The notes under the pieces: model-generated
Told to the model about the DNA's origin: nothing
Databases searched by the model: none
What the model saw: the letters and a program-made list of their open reading frames with translations, nothing else
Program-made: the position numbers and the translations under genes
From: Cervus elaphus
Taxonomy: Eukaryota; Chordata; Mammalia; Artiodactyla; Cervidae
Direction: 5' to 3'
Length of the DNA stretch: 64,000 nucleotides
Assembly (NCBI RefSeq): GCF_910594005.1
Contig: NC_057827.1
Location: 7,688,001 to 7,752,000, forward strand
Part shown: positions 31,125-42,690 of the stretch, one piece after another
Position numbering within the stretch: position 1 is the first letter of the stretch
How the letters are laid out: each line of letters begins with the position of its first letter

Positions 31125-33020
31125 CAGGGCTGCAGGTGGCAGCTGGGCAGTGCCCCAGGGCAGAGCTGAGGGTGCTTGTCTCTGAGTCTTGTCCACTCAC
31201 CCCAGCTGGCGGTGGGTGCTGGTTTTCCTGCCTTGCCTCCCCTGCACCCTCTCCCCTGTTAGCATCTTCTTTCTCATCACTGACCCTGCCTCTTCTAGAC
31301 TTAACTGTTTCTCTGTGGGCATGCTTCTGAGAACATGGGTCAGTCACCAGACTCTACATTGCTTTGATTGCGTATGACTGCTCGGGGCGAGGTGGGGGGC
31401 AGCGTTGGGTGTGAGAGTGAGTGGCTCTGGAGGGACCAGGGCAGCCCAGGGGACACACACAGCCACGAGCTGCCAGGATGACTCACCGCAGGGATGGGTA
31501 ACAGAAGCCCACCCTCACTGCCACCATGAGCAAGTTGGGATTTACCTTTTTGAACACAAGGTTAGCCACCTTTAAAACTGAAGGGATACTTGTACCCACT
31601 TCATAGGCTTCTTGCCAGAGTTTGAAAAAGGAATGCAAGTAAGTGGATCAACATCATATTGTATGATGGATAACCAATGCTAAGGAAGCGTTGGTTATTT
31701 CGGTGATTCAACATATATATATAAGTATTGTGACTTTGCTTTGTAAATTACAAAGAAAAAAAAGGAAAAGAAACAAAAACAAATTCCCCTAATCCACTAT
31801 CTCTTTTTTTTTTTTTTTGTCTTGTTTTTTGTCTTGATTCCAAATAATCAAATACTTGGATTATTTTGAAAGCAGTGAAGCGAGAGGGCCCCTGGGTCAG
31901 AAATACTAGGCTGAAGCCTCAGTGCTCTCTTTTGCTCTTTGTGTGACTTGGGGCAATCACTCCCTGTCCCACATGGTTCTCTTCAACCCCTCCCCAGTGG
32001 ATATGGCACTTGTTGACACCAGAGTGCCTGAGGGAGCAGCCTTCACCCTGCAGGGGGTTGCTGCAAGCCAGCTTTCATGTGCTGGCCTCCTTACCTGTGC
32101 GGAGGATGGGAGGCACCTAGCTGGTCACAATACCTCAAGGAGGAGCTGATGTCATGTGCTGCATGGTTCCTGAGTAGAGACCTTTGGTCTGTTGTTGCTG
32201 CTTTGTTTGTAATTAACTACCTTGTCATCCATCACATGAAGGGAGGTAGCAACTTTCTGAAAGCTGCAAACATTCTAAAAGTGTAAGAGGAGGGTTTCTT
32301 TCCAATTGTTAGTCTATTACCTTCTCAAACTTTATTTAGTTCAGGGATTTCTAAACAAGACAAGATGTACAACTCCCTTAGATCTTCCTAAGAGAAAGGC
32401 ACTCAACCTTTTCTCTCCTCCATCTGCGTGGAACAGCTTGCCATCAAACTCCAGCCCCAGCAGCGCAGTAGTTGCTCTAACAAGTAAGTGGTATTCTGAG
32501 CTGCAAAGTCCAGAAGTCACTCTCCAGTCCTTCTGGGACTTAACTTCTCTGCAGCATCTGGCCTTTCAGTGCTTCCTCTCAGACCTTCTCCCCTCACCTC
32601 CCTTGAGAGCATCCTCTCTTGTTTCTCTGCCTTCCTCTGTCTCTGTGAGACTGCCAGGCCGATCCTGGCTCTTCAGATTCAATGATTCTGTTTTCAGTAA
32701 TTTTGCTAGCCAGCAGACATCACACTGGTACTTGAAACCAGTTCTGGTGGGGGTATTTTTACCATGCACATTGGTAAAAACTCCAATTCGGGCCCTTTCC
32801 TTTTCCTTTTCGGTAAAGCTGGTGTTGAGCTGTTGGCAGTTAAGAGCTTATCTTGCTCTGCCCACACCGTCTTGAACACTGTGGTTCCTTAGTGTTTCTG
32901 TCTTTGCATCTTGTCCTTTTCTGTGCTGTCTCATGACTGACTTATTCTGCACTTCATTCTGTACACCTCTGCATGCGGATGGCCCCCTGCCTGCCTCACT
33001 TTCCTGTCACCTCTAGTCTG
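31125..33020. other. Mostly unique sequence
   Basis: No clear transposable element or gene is recognised. A T-run lies at 31803-31818. The 189-codon plus-strand frame at 32306-32875 is Ser/Leu/Pro-rich with no recognisable domain. The stretch at 32480-32680 faintly recalls an old LINE but I could not support it. Confidence 0.4.
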
Positions 33021-33374
33021 CTTTTTTCTTTTTTTTTTTAAACTTATCTATTTTCTATTGAAAGGTAATTGCTTTACAGAATGTTGCTGTTTTCTGTCAA
33101 ACCTCAACATGAATCAGTCAAAGGTATACGTATATCCCCTCCCTTTTAGACCTCCCTCCCATCTCCCTCCCCATTCCACCCTTCTAGGTTGGTAGAGAGC
33201 CCCTGCTTGAGTTTCCTGAGCAATACAGCAAATTCCCGTTGGCTATCTATTTTACATATGGTAATATAAGTTTTCATGTTACGCTTTCCATACATCTCAT
33301 CCTCTCCTCCCCTTTCCCCACGTCCATAAGTCTATTCTCTATGTCTGTTTCTCCATTGTTGCCCTGCAAATAAA

Positions 33375-36300
33375 TTCTTCAGTACCATTTTTCTAGATTC
33401 TGTATATGTGCATTAGAATACAATATTTATCTTTCTCTTTCTGACTCACTTCACTCTGTATAACAGGTTATAGGTTCATCCACCTCATTAGAACTGACTC
33501 AAAGGCGTTCCTTTTTATGGCTGAGTAATATTACATTGTATATATGTACCACAACTTCTTTATCCTTTCATCTGTCAATGGACATCTGAGTTTCTTCCAT
33601 GTTCTATCTATTATAAATAGTGCTGCAATGAACAATGGGATACATGTGTTTTTTTTTTTCAATTTTGGTTTCCTCAGGGTATATGCCTAGGAATGGGATT
33701 GTGGGGTCATATGGTGGTTTTATTCCTAGCTTTTTAAGGAATCTTCATATCATCTTCCACAGTGGGCTGTATCAATTTACATTCCCACCAACAGTGCAAG
33801 AAGATTCCCTTTTCTCCACACCCTCTCCAGAATTTATTGTTTGTAGACTTTTTGATGATGGCCATTATGACCAGTGTGAGGTGATATCTCACTGTAGTTT
33901 TGATTTGCATTTCTCTAATAATGAGTGATATTGAGCATCTTTTCATGTGTTTATTAGCCATCTGTATGTCTTCTTTGGAGAAACATCTGTTTAGGTCTTT
34001 TTTCCACTTTTTGATTGGGTTGTTTGTTTCTCTGTTATTGAGTTGTATGTGTTGCTTGTATATTTTGGAAATTAATCCTTTGTCAGTTGTTTCATTTGAT
34101 ATTATTTTCTCCCATTCTAAGGGTTGTCTTTTCACCTTGCTTATAGTTTCCATTGCTGTGCAAAAGTTTTTAACTTTAATAATGTCCCACTTGATTACTT
34201 TTGTTTTTATTGCCATTACTCTAGGAACTGGATTATAGAGTATCTTGCTTTGATTTATGTCATCAACTGTTCTACCTGTTTTCCTCCAAGAGTTTTATAG
34301 TTTCTGGTCTTACATCTAGGCCTTTAATCCATTTTGAGTTTATCTTTGTGTATAGTGTTAGGAGGTATTCTAATTTCATTCTTTTACATGTAGCCATCCA
34401 GTTTTCCAGCTCCATTTATTGAAGAGGCTGTCTTTGCCCCACTGTATATTCTTGCCTTTTTTGTCAAAAATAAGGTACATGGGTTTATTTCTGGGCTTTC
34501 TATCTTGTTCCATTGGTCTGTGCCCCATACTATCTTGATGACTAGCTTTGTAGTATAATCTGAATTCAGAAAGGTTGATTCCTCCAGCTCACCTCTTCTT
34601 TCTCAAGACTGCTTTGGCTATTTGGAGTCTTTTTTGTTTCCATATGAATTGTGCAATTTTTTGTTCTATTTTTGTGAAAAATGCCATTGGTAATTTGATA
34701 GGGATCGCATTGAGTCTGTAGATTGAATTTAGTGGTATAGTCATTTTAACAATATTTAACAATATTGATTCTTTCTATCCAGGAACATGTAATATCTCTC
34801 CACTTATGTCATCTTTGATTTCTTTTATTAGTGTCATAATTTTCTGTGTACAACTTTTTTCTCTCCTTATGTAAGTTTATTCCTACAAATTTAATTCTTT
34901 TTGTTGCAGTGGTGAGTGGGATTGATTCCTTACTTCTTCTTTCTGATTTTTCATTCTTAGTATATAGAAATTCAAGTGATTTCTGTGTATTGATTTTATA
35001 TCCTGAAACTGCTAAATTCACTGATTAGATCTAGTAATTTTCTGATACTATCTTTAGTTTCTGTTTACAATATCATTTCATCTGATATGATAGTGTGAGA
35101 GTTTTACTTGTTTTCTGATCTGGATGCCTTTTATTTCTTTTTCTACTCTGATTGCTGTAGCCAGGACTAACAGAACTATGTTGAATAATAGTGGTGAAAG
35201 TGCTCACCCATGTCTTGTTCCTGATCTTAGGGGGAATGCTTTCAGGTTTTCAGCCTTGAGAATAATGTTTGCTGTAGGTTTACCATATATGGCCTTTACT
35301 ATGTTGAGGTAGGTTCCTTCTATGCCGATTTTTTGAAGTTTTAATCATAAATTGTGCTGAATTTTGTCAAAGGCTTTTTCTACATCTACTGGGATTATCA
35401 TATGGTTTTATCTTTCAATTTGTTAATATGGTGTATCACATTGATTGATTTGTGTATATTAAAGAATCCTTGCATAACTGGAATAAACCCAACTTGATCA
35501 TGGTGTATGAGCTTTTTGATGTGTTGCTGAATTCTGTTTGCTAATTATTTGTTGAGGGTTTTTTTTTTTTTTTTTTCATCTATGTTTATCAGTGATATTG
35601 GCAGGTAGTTTCCTTTTTTTGTGTGTTGTCTTTGTGTGGTTTTGATATCAGGGTGATGTGGCCTCATAGAATGAGTTTAAAAATGTTCCTTCCTCTGCAA
35701 TCTTTTGAAAGAGTTTTAGAAAGATAGGCATTAGCTCTTCTCTGAACACTTGATAGAATTCTCCTGTGAAACCATCTGGTCCTGGGCTTTTGTTTTGAGG
35801 GGAGATTTTTGATCACAGCTTCAATTTCAGTGCTTGTAATTGTGCTGTTCATAATTTCTATTTCTTCCTGGTTCAGTCCTGGAAGATTGAACTTTTCTAA
35901 GAATCCGTCTATTTCTTCCAGGTTATCTATTTCATTGCCATATAGTTATTCATAATAATAGTCTCTTATAATCCTTTGTATTTTTGCATTATCTGTTATA
36001 ACCTCTCCTTTTTCGTTTCTAATTTTGTTGCTTTGATTCTTCTTTCTTTTTTTCTTGATGAGTCTGGCTAAAGGCTTGTCAATTTTGTTTATCTTCTCAA
36101 AGAAACAGCCTTTAGTTTTATTAATCTTTATTATTGTTTCTTTCATTTCTTTTTCATTTATTTCTGCTCAGATCTTTATGACTAATTTATTTCTACTAAT
36201 TTTTCTTGTTTTCTTTTTCTTTTTCCAGTTGTTTTAGGTGTAAAGTTAGGTTGTCTGTTAGCTGTTTTCCTTGTTTCTTGAGGTAGGATTGTATTGCTAT

Positions 36301-37178
36301 GAACTTCCCTCTTATAACTGCTTTTGCTGCATCTCATAGGCTTTAAGCTGTGTTTTCATTGTCATTTGTTTCTAGAAATTTTTTGACTTCCCTTTTGATT
36401 TCTTCAGTAACCTGTTGGTTATTTAGAAATGTTGTTTGATCTCCATATGTTTGTGTTTCTTACAGTTTTTTTCTTGCAATCGATATCTAGTCTCATAGCA
36501 TTGTGGTTGTAGAAGATGCTTGATATGATTTCAATTTTCTTAAATTTACTGCGGTTTGATTTGTGACCCAAGATGTGGTCTATCCTGGAGAATGTTCCAT
36601 GTGCACTTGAGAAGAAGGTGTATTCTTCTGCATTTGAATGAAATGTCTGAAGATATCAATGAGATCCATCTTATTGAATGTATCACTTAATAGTTGTGTT
36701 TCCTTATTAATTTTCTGTTTTGATAATCTCTCCATTGGTGTGAGTGGGGTGCTAAAGCCTCCTGTTATTATTGTGTTACTGTTGATTTCTCCTTTTATGT
36801 CTGTTAGCATTTGTCTTATGTATTGAGGTGCTCCTATGTTGGGTGCAAAGATATTTACAATTGTTATGCCTTCCTGTTGGATTGATCCCTTGATCATTAT
36901 GCAGTGTCCTTCCTTATCTCTTGTAATCTTCTTTATTTCTCTATTTTGTCTGATATGAGGATTGCTACTCCAGCTTTCTTTTGATTCCCATTTGCATGGA
37001 ATATATTTTTCCATACTCTCATTTTCAGTTTGTGTGTCTTGAGGTCTGAAGTGGCTTTTTGTAGAGACCATATAAGGTCATGTTTTTGGATCCATTCAGC
37101 CAATCTGTGTCTTTTGGTTGGAGCATTTAGTCCATTTACATTTAAAGTAATTATTGATATATATGTTCCTATTGACAT
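33375..37178 (-). pseudogene. L1 ORF2 (endonuclease-RT) remnant
   Basis: The N-terminal frame 37178-36933 shows L-N-V-N-G-L-N-A-P (active-site Asn kept), but the catalytic-Glu region reads S-L-Q-K-A instead of L-Q-E-T. The next frame, 37071-36580, overlaps it, so there is a frameshift near 36950. It carries N-I-F-A-P and then G-G-F-S-T-P-L (residues 104-110), where L1 normally has G-D-F-N-T-P-L. The RT F-A-D-D site appears as S-D-E-M near 35085-35074. The C-terminal frame 34216-33734 has N-K-F-W-R-G-C, losing the first Cys of the Cys-rich motif. It is clearly inactive. Confidence 0.82.
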
Positions 37179-37318
37179 TTTCTTAATTATGTGGGGTTGA
37201 TTTTGTAGATCTTTTTTCTTATCTTGTATTTCTTGACTATGTAAGTCCCTTTAAACATTTATTGTAAAAGTGGTTTGGTGGTACTGAATTCTCTTAATTT
37301 TTGCTTGTCTGAAAAGCT

Positions 37319-38103
37319 TTAGATTTCTCCATCAATTTTGAATGAGGTCCTTGCCAGGTACAGTAATCTTGGTTGTAGATTTTTCCCTTTCAGTACTTTA
37401 AATATATCCTGCCATTCCCTTCTGGCCTGCAGAATTTCTGCTGAAAGATCAACTATTAAGTATACGAGGTTTCCCTTGTATGTTACTTGTTGCTTCTCTC
37501 TTGCTGCTTTTAATATTCTTTCTTTGTGTTTAGTCTTTGTTAGTTTGATTAGTATGTGTCCTGGCATGTTTTTCTGTGGGTTTATCCTGTATGGGACTCT
37601 TTGTGCTTCCTGGACTTGATTGTTTCCTTTTCCATGTTGGGGAAATTTTCAACTATAATCTCTTCAGAAATTTTCTCATAGCCTTTCTTTTTCTCTTCTT
37701 CTAGGACTCCTGAAATTCAAATGTTGGTGTGTTTGATATTATCCCAGAGGTCTCTGAGACTATCCTCAGATCTTTTCATTCTTTTTACTTTATTTTGCTC
37801 TTCAGAAGTTATTTCCACCATTTTATCTTTCAGCTCACTGATTTGTTCTGTTTCAGATATTCTGCTATTAATTCCTTCTAGAGTATTTTTAATTTCAGTA
37901 ATTGTGTTGTTTGTCTCTATATGTTTATTCTTTAATTCTTCTAGGTCATTGTTAATTGATTATTGCATTTTCTCCATTCTGTTTTCAAGGTTTTTTGTCA
38001 TTTTTCCTATCATTGTTCTGAATTCTTTCTCCTCTTCATTTATTTGGACTTCTGTGTTTGCAGTTTGTTCCTTCATTTGTGTAATATTTCTCTGCCTTTT
38101 CAT
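37319..38103 (-). pseudogene. L1 ORF1 (RNA-binding chaperone) remnant
   Basis: The likely start codon is CAT at 38101-38103 on the plus strand, giving M-K-R-Q-R-N-I. A coiled-coil-like Lys/Glu-rich region follows, then the RRM-like and C-terminal domains. The last 82 codons (37567-37319) are open and contain I-L-I-K-L-T-K-T-K-H-K-E-R-I-L and A-R-R-E-W-Q-D-I-F-K-V-L. At least two in-frame stops in the N-terminal half, and a length that is not a multiple of three, indicate decay. The normal product coats L1 RNA. Confidence 0.78.
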
Positions 38104-38201
38104 TATTTTCTTTTAACTTATTTTGTTTGAGGTCTCCTTTTCCCAGGCTTCAAGGAAAGTTGAATTCTTTCCTTGAAGTTTGAATTTTTTTCTTCCTTTT
38201 G

Positions 38202-38318
38202 GTCCCACTCCAGTACTCTTGCCTGGAAAATCCCATGGATGGAAGAGCCTGGTAGGCTACAGTCCATGGGGTCACAAAGAGTCGGACACGACTGAGTGAC
38301 TTCACCTTCACCTTCAAG
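38202..38318 (+). mobile_element. Bov-A SINE monomer
   Basis: A single BovA body in sense (gtcccactccagtactcttgcctgg...gagtcggacacgactgag) ends in a CTTCACCTTCACCTT tail. The tRNA-like head is missing. It interrupts the 5' UTR/ORF1 border of the antisense L1. Confidence 0.86.
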
Positions 38319-38569
38319 GTAGGTCCAGTGCTTTGTGTAAGCTTTAGGGTGAGATTTGTGCTGAGTTTTTGTTTATTTGTTTGTTTTTCCTCTGATGGGC
38401 AAGGCTGAGTGAGGTGGTAATCCTGTCTGCTAATGATTGGGTTTGTATTTTTGTTTTGTTTGTTGTTTACATGAGCAGTCCTGCACAGGGTGCTGCTGGT
38501 GGTTGGGTGATGCTGGGCCTTGTATTCAAGTGGTTTCATTTATGTGAGTTCTACTATTTGATACTCCCT

Positions 38570-40224
38570 CAATAAAGGACAGAAATGGTATGGACCTAAC
38601 AGAAGCAGAAGATGTTAAGAAGAGGTGGCAAGAATATACAGAAGAACTGTACAAAAAAGATCTTCATGACCCAGATAATCACAATGGTGTGATCACTCAC
38701 CTAGAGCCAGACATCCTGGAATGTGAAGTCAAGTGGGCCTTAGAAAGCATCACTACGAACAAAGCTAGTGGAGGTGATGGAATTCCAGTTGAGCTATTTC
38801 AAATCCTGAAAGATGATGCTGTGAAAGTGCTGCACTCAATATGTCAGCAAATTTGGAAAACTCAGCAGTGACCACAGGACTGGAAAAGGTCCGTTTTCAT
38901 TCCAATCTCTAAGAAAGGCAACCCCAAAGAAGCCCATACTACCCCACAATTGCACTCATCTCACATGCTAGTAAAGTAATGCTCAAAATTCTCCAAGCCA
39001 GGCTTCAGCAATACGTGAACCATGAACTTCCAGATGTTCAAGCTGGTTTTAGAAAAGGCAGAGGAACCAGAGATCAAATTGCCAATATCCGCTGGATCAT
39101 CGAAAAAGCAAGAGAGTTCTAGAAAACCATCTATTTCTGCTTTATTGACTATGCCAAAGCCTTTGACTGTGTGGATCACAACAAATGGTGGAAATTTCTA
39201 CAAGAGATGGGAATGCCAGACCACCTGACCTGCTTCTTGAGAAACCTGTATGCAGGTCAGGAAGCAACAGTTAGAACTGGACATGGAACAACAGACTGGT
39301 TCCAAATAGGAAAAGGAGTACGTCAAGGCTGTATATTGTCACCCTGCTTATTTAACTTATATGCAGAGTACATCATGAGAAACACTGGGCTGCAAGAAGC
39401 ATGAGCTGGAATCAAGATTGCCGAGAGAAATATCAATAACCTCAGATATGCAGATAACACCACCCTTATGGCAGAAAGTGAAGAGGAACTAAAAAGTCTC
39501 TTGATGAAAGTGAAAGAGGAGAGTGAAAAAGTTGGCTTAATGCTTAATATTCAGAAAACTAAGATCATGGCATCTGGTCCCATCACCTCATGGGAAAGAG
39601 ATGGGGAGACAGTGGAAACAGTGTCAGACTTTTTTGGGGGGGCTCCAAAATCACTGCAGATGGTGATTGCAACCATGAAATTAAAAGACGCTTACTCCTT
39701 GGAAGGAAAGTTATGACCAACCTAGATAGCATATTAAAAAGCAGAGACATTACTTTGCCAACAAACATCCATCTGGTCAAGGCTATGGTTTTGCCAGCAG
39801 TCATGTATGGATGTGAGGGTTGGACTGTGAAGAAAGCTGAGCACAGAAAAATTGATGCTTTTGAACTGTGGTCTTGGAGAAGACTCTTGAGAGTCCCTTG
39901 GATAGCAAGAAGATCCAACCAGTCCATCCTGAAGGGGATAAGTCCTGGGTGTTCATTGGAAGGACTAATGCTGAAGCTGAAACTCCAGTACTTTGGCCAC
40001 CTCATGGGAAGAGTTGACTCATTGGAAAAGACCCTGATGCTGGGAGGGATTGGGGCAGGAGGAGAAGGGGACGACAGAGGATGAGATGGCTGGATGGCAT
40101 CACCGACTCGATGGACATGAGTTTGAGTAAACTCCGGGAGCTTGTGATGGACAGGGAAGCCTGGCGTGCTGCAATTCATGGGGTCGCAAAGAGTCAGACA
40201 CGACTGAGTGACTGAACTGAACTG
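38570..40224 (+). mobile_element. BovB LINE, 5'-truncated, nested in L1
   Basis: This sense BovB starts just upstream of the RT domain (M-D-L-T-E-A-E-D) and runs to the 3' end with CTGAACTGAACTGA at about 40212-40225. L1 5' UTR text ends at gatactccct and resumes with agggttaattctctgg, so BovB inserted after L1. The whole RT region is present but broken. Confidence 0.95.
38590..40179 (+). pseudogene. BovB reverse-transcriptase remnant
   Basis: Open blocks: 38590-38871 (N-terminal RT, ends at a TGA where Trp is expected after T-Q-Q), a middle part with stops, 39171-39404 (Q-G-C-I-L-S-P; ends at a TGA in the E-A-x-A-G-I stretch), 39468-39716 and 39590-40084 (C-terminal tail). The YADD codons at about 39444-39455 encode Y-A-D-N, so a catalytic Asp is lost. 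Truncation also removed the endonuclease. Confidence 0.87.
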
Positions 40225-40424
40225 ACTAAGGGTTAATTCTCTGGTAGTCTAAAGTCTTGGAGTCAGGGCTCCCACTCTAAAGGCTCAGGATTTGATCTCT
40301 GGTCAGGAATGAAGATTTCACAAGTGGTTTGCTATGGCATTAAGGGAGAATAAAACAAATATTCAAAAATGAGAAATCAATGATGAACTCCAGACAAATG
40401 GCAGTTACAAAATCAGGCAAGTAA

Positions 40425-41415
40425 TTATTAAAATAATGGTATATACACATATACATATACACCCATGAGAAAAGTCAAATCAATCCAACAAAAATAAAGT
40501 ACAGTAGATTGACCTGGCAAACAAAGGAAACCAAAAATTCTATTTACCAGTTAAGAACAAAACTAACTAAAGTAGAAACTGGAAAACAAAACTAAAGCAA
40601 AGTGCCAGCTGGGGAATAAAGCAATGAAAACAAAACTAACAAATATGTTGAGAGGAAAAGAAAGAAGGAAAGAGTAGCTATGTAAAGTTAAATAGAGGTA
40701 GATGAAGAAGATTTATGTACAGTAAAGATTAACTACAAGGGGGAAAGAACAGTAGGAAAGGCAAACAAAGGAATAAATGTAGAAAAATATAACAAGTTTA
40801 AAAAATTAAAAAAATGAAAAAAGAAAAACAAAAATGGAAGATGAAAGAAAAAAGTGGGGGAGAAAAAAAGGAAAACTCCTCAGAGCTGCAAAAGCCCAAT
40901 GTAGAAGCAGAGGTTTATAACAATAATAAAAAGTGTCACTGAATATACACATATACATATACACACATAAGAAAAATCAAAACAGTCCAACAAAAATAAA
41001 GTACAACTGATTGACCCAGCAAACAAAGGAAACCAAAAATTATATCTACCAGAACATAACTAACTAAAGCACAAACTGGAAAACAAAACTAAAGCAAGGT
41101 GCCAATTGGGGCATAATGCAACGAAAATAAAATTAGCAAATATGTTGAGAGGAAGGGAGAGAAAGAAAAGAAAGAAAGAATAGATATGCAAAGTTAAATA
41201 GAGGTAGATAAAAGGACTTATACACATTAAAGATTAACTACAAGGGGAAAAATACAATAGGAAAAGAAAACAAGGAATAAATGTAGAAAAAATAATATAG
41301 GTTTAAAAGATTAAAAATTAAAGTTAAAAAAGAGAGAGAAAAAGGAATATTCCACAGAACTGCAAAAGCCCTCCATAGAGGCAGAGGTTTATATCGACAA
41401 TAAAAAATGTGAAAA
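40425..41415 (-). repeat. Two tandem ~0.5-kb units in the L1 5' UTR
   Basis: The string ATATACACATATACATATAC occurs at 40441 and 40943 (offset 502), and GCAAAAGCCC at 40888 and 41362 (offset 474). Between these anchors the same phrases recur in the same order (tccaacaaaaataaagtac, ggcaaacaaaggaaacc / agcaaacaaaggaaacc, aactggaaaacaaaacta, gattaactacaaggg). Unit 1 is about 40425-40938 and unit 2 about 40939-41415. Repeated 5' units in L1s often carry promoter activity; whether these did is inference. Confidence 0.8.
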
Positions 41416-42049
41416 AGAAAAAAAAAAAGCTCAAAAGCTTAATTGTATTTCATAGTGTCAATAAAACTGACAACTACAACAGAGAGGGAAAAAAAGTTTG
41501 GGGAAGAAAAAAGAAAATCCAAAAGAATCTGCAGAATAAGTCAAAACATAAGAATAATGTGTGTTTTTCTTGAGTCTCTGCTGTTAGAGTCCTTTCCCTC
41601 GCTGGGAGTCACAGTCCACCTCCCCTCCCTAGGATGCCCCCCAACACTGCTGATCTCTGGACCTGCTGTGGGGGCAGCTCAGATTCCAGTCTGGTCCTAC
41701 TCCTGTGTGTCCTTGCCTCCAGTGCCCACAGCTGTCAGAACTAGTGCGTTTTCTTTTGTGGGAGCTCTCAATGTCCTTTTGTATATTCCACAGACACAGA
41801 GTCTGCCTAGTTGATCGTGTGGATTTAATCTGCAGCTTGTGCAGCTGGTGGGAAGGTTTTGGGTCTTCTTCCTTAGTCACATTGCCCCTGGGTTTCAACT
41901 GTGGTTTTATTTCCACCTCTGCATGTGGTCGTCCACTGGGGTTTGCTCCTGAGGCTGCCCTGGAGGACTTGGGTTTGCCCCTGTGAGGCCAGGTGTGGAG
42001 GTGGTGCAGCTGCTTGGGTCGCAGGGGTTCTGAAACCACCAGGTACTCA

Positions 42050-42235
42050 GGGGTGTTGGCGGCTAGGGCAGTAGGAAATACAGTGCTCTAGAAGGGTGTG
42101 GCGACCAGTGTTGGCCAATATGCTCCTGTATTCTTGCCTGGAGCACCCCCTGTCCCTGACAGAGAAGCCTGGAAGGCGACAGTCTACAGGGTTGCAAAGA
42201 GTCGGACTGTAGCGACCCTGCGTGCATAGATGCAA
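42050..42235 (+). mobile_element. BovA-related segment within the L1 5' UTR
   Basis: The text gttggccaatatgctcctg...ttcttgcctggagcacc, gagaagcctggaaggcgacag and ttgcaaagagtcggactgtagcga is BovA-like in sense and is followed by a 24-T run (42238-42261). It may be an older SINE that became part of this L1 5' UTR, or a separate insertion. Confidence 0.45.
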
Positions 42236-42690
42236 GATTTTTTTTTTTTTTTTTTTTTTTTGCCTGTGGCAGCTCTGCCCCTGTGAGAGTTGAGCATGAA
42301 GTTGTGCAGCTGCTCAGCTTGCAGGAACCCTGGTGGAGCGAAGTGTGCAGGGACACGGACAGCCTCCGCGGCAGGAGTCATGGCCCGTTCAGAGTCTTTT
42401 TCTCCAGCCTCTTGTAGCTGGCGATCAGAAGCCCTCTCTGGCCAGTCTTTCTCCGTAGCTCCGCCCCTTCAGGCCCTTAGAGGGCTCCCTTGCCTGGGGT
42501 CCTTCTGTGTTGTTTGGTGCCTCAGGCACATAGGAGGGCCCCTTGGCTGGGGTCCTACTCTGTAGATCGTGCGGTCTTAAAGGGGAACCCTGGATGTGAT
42601 CCTCTTCTGTAATTCAGTGCGTCAGGTGTTTGATGAGCCAGTCTTTTTATTGTTCAGCAGCGATACTGGAGAGAAGCTCCACCCCCTACA

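Larger units (their letters stand above)
33021..42690 (-). mobile_element. Nearly full-length L1-BT-like LINE-1, antisense, with nested insertions
   Basis: On the minus strand all L1 parts occur in order. A long 5' UTR (about 42690-38540, with two tandem ~0.5-kb units) is followed by ORF1 (38103-37319), ORF2 (37178 to about 33375), the 3' UTR and a poly(A) tail (T-run at 33022-33039). A Bov-A SINE (38202-38318) and a BovB (38570-40224) inserted later. Without them the element is close to 7.9 kb, near full length. Stops, frameshifts and lost catalytic residues make it inactive. The 5' boundary is approximate. Confidence 0.85.

Noticed and set aside
32480..32680. Faint similarity to an old CR1/L2-type LINE
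   Set aside because: Only scattered words match and no order of blocks could be established.
32306..32875. A 189-codon Ser/Leu-rich frame
   Set aside because: Low-complexity composition and no motif. Nothing suggests an exon.
38570..40224. Target duplication for the BovB nested in the L1
   Set aside because: Flanks gatactccct and actgactaagg show no convincing shared string. Host continuity alone supports the insertion.
42360..42560. A possible CpG island or host promoter
   Set aside because: CpG density is modest and the segment fits the 5' end of the antisense L1, so an L1 5' UTR origin is simpler.
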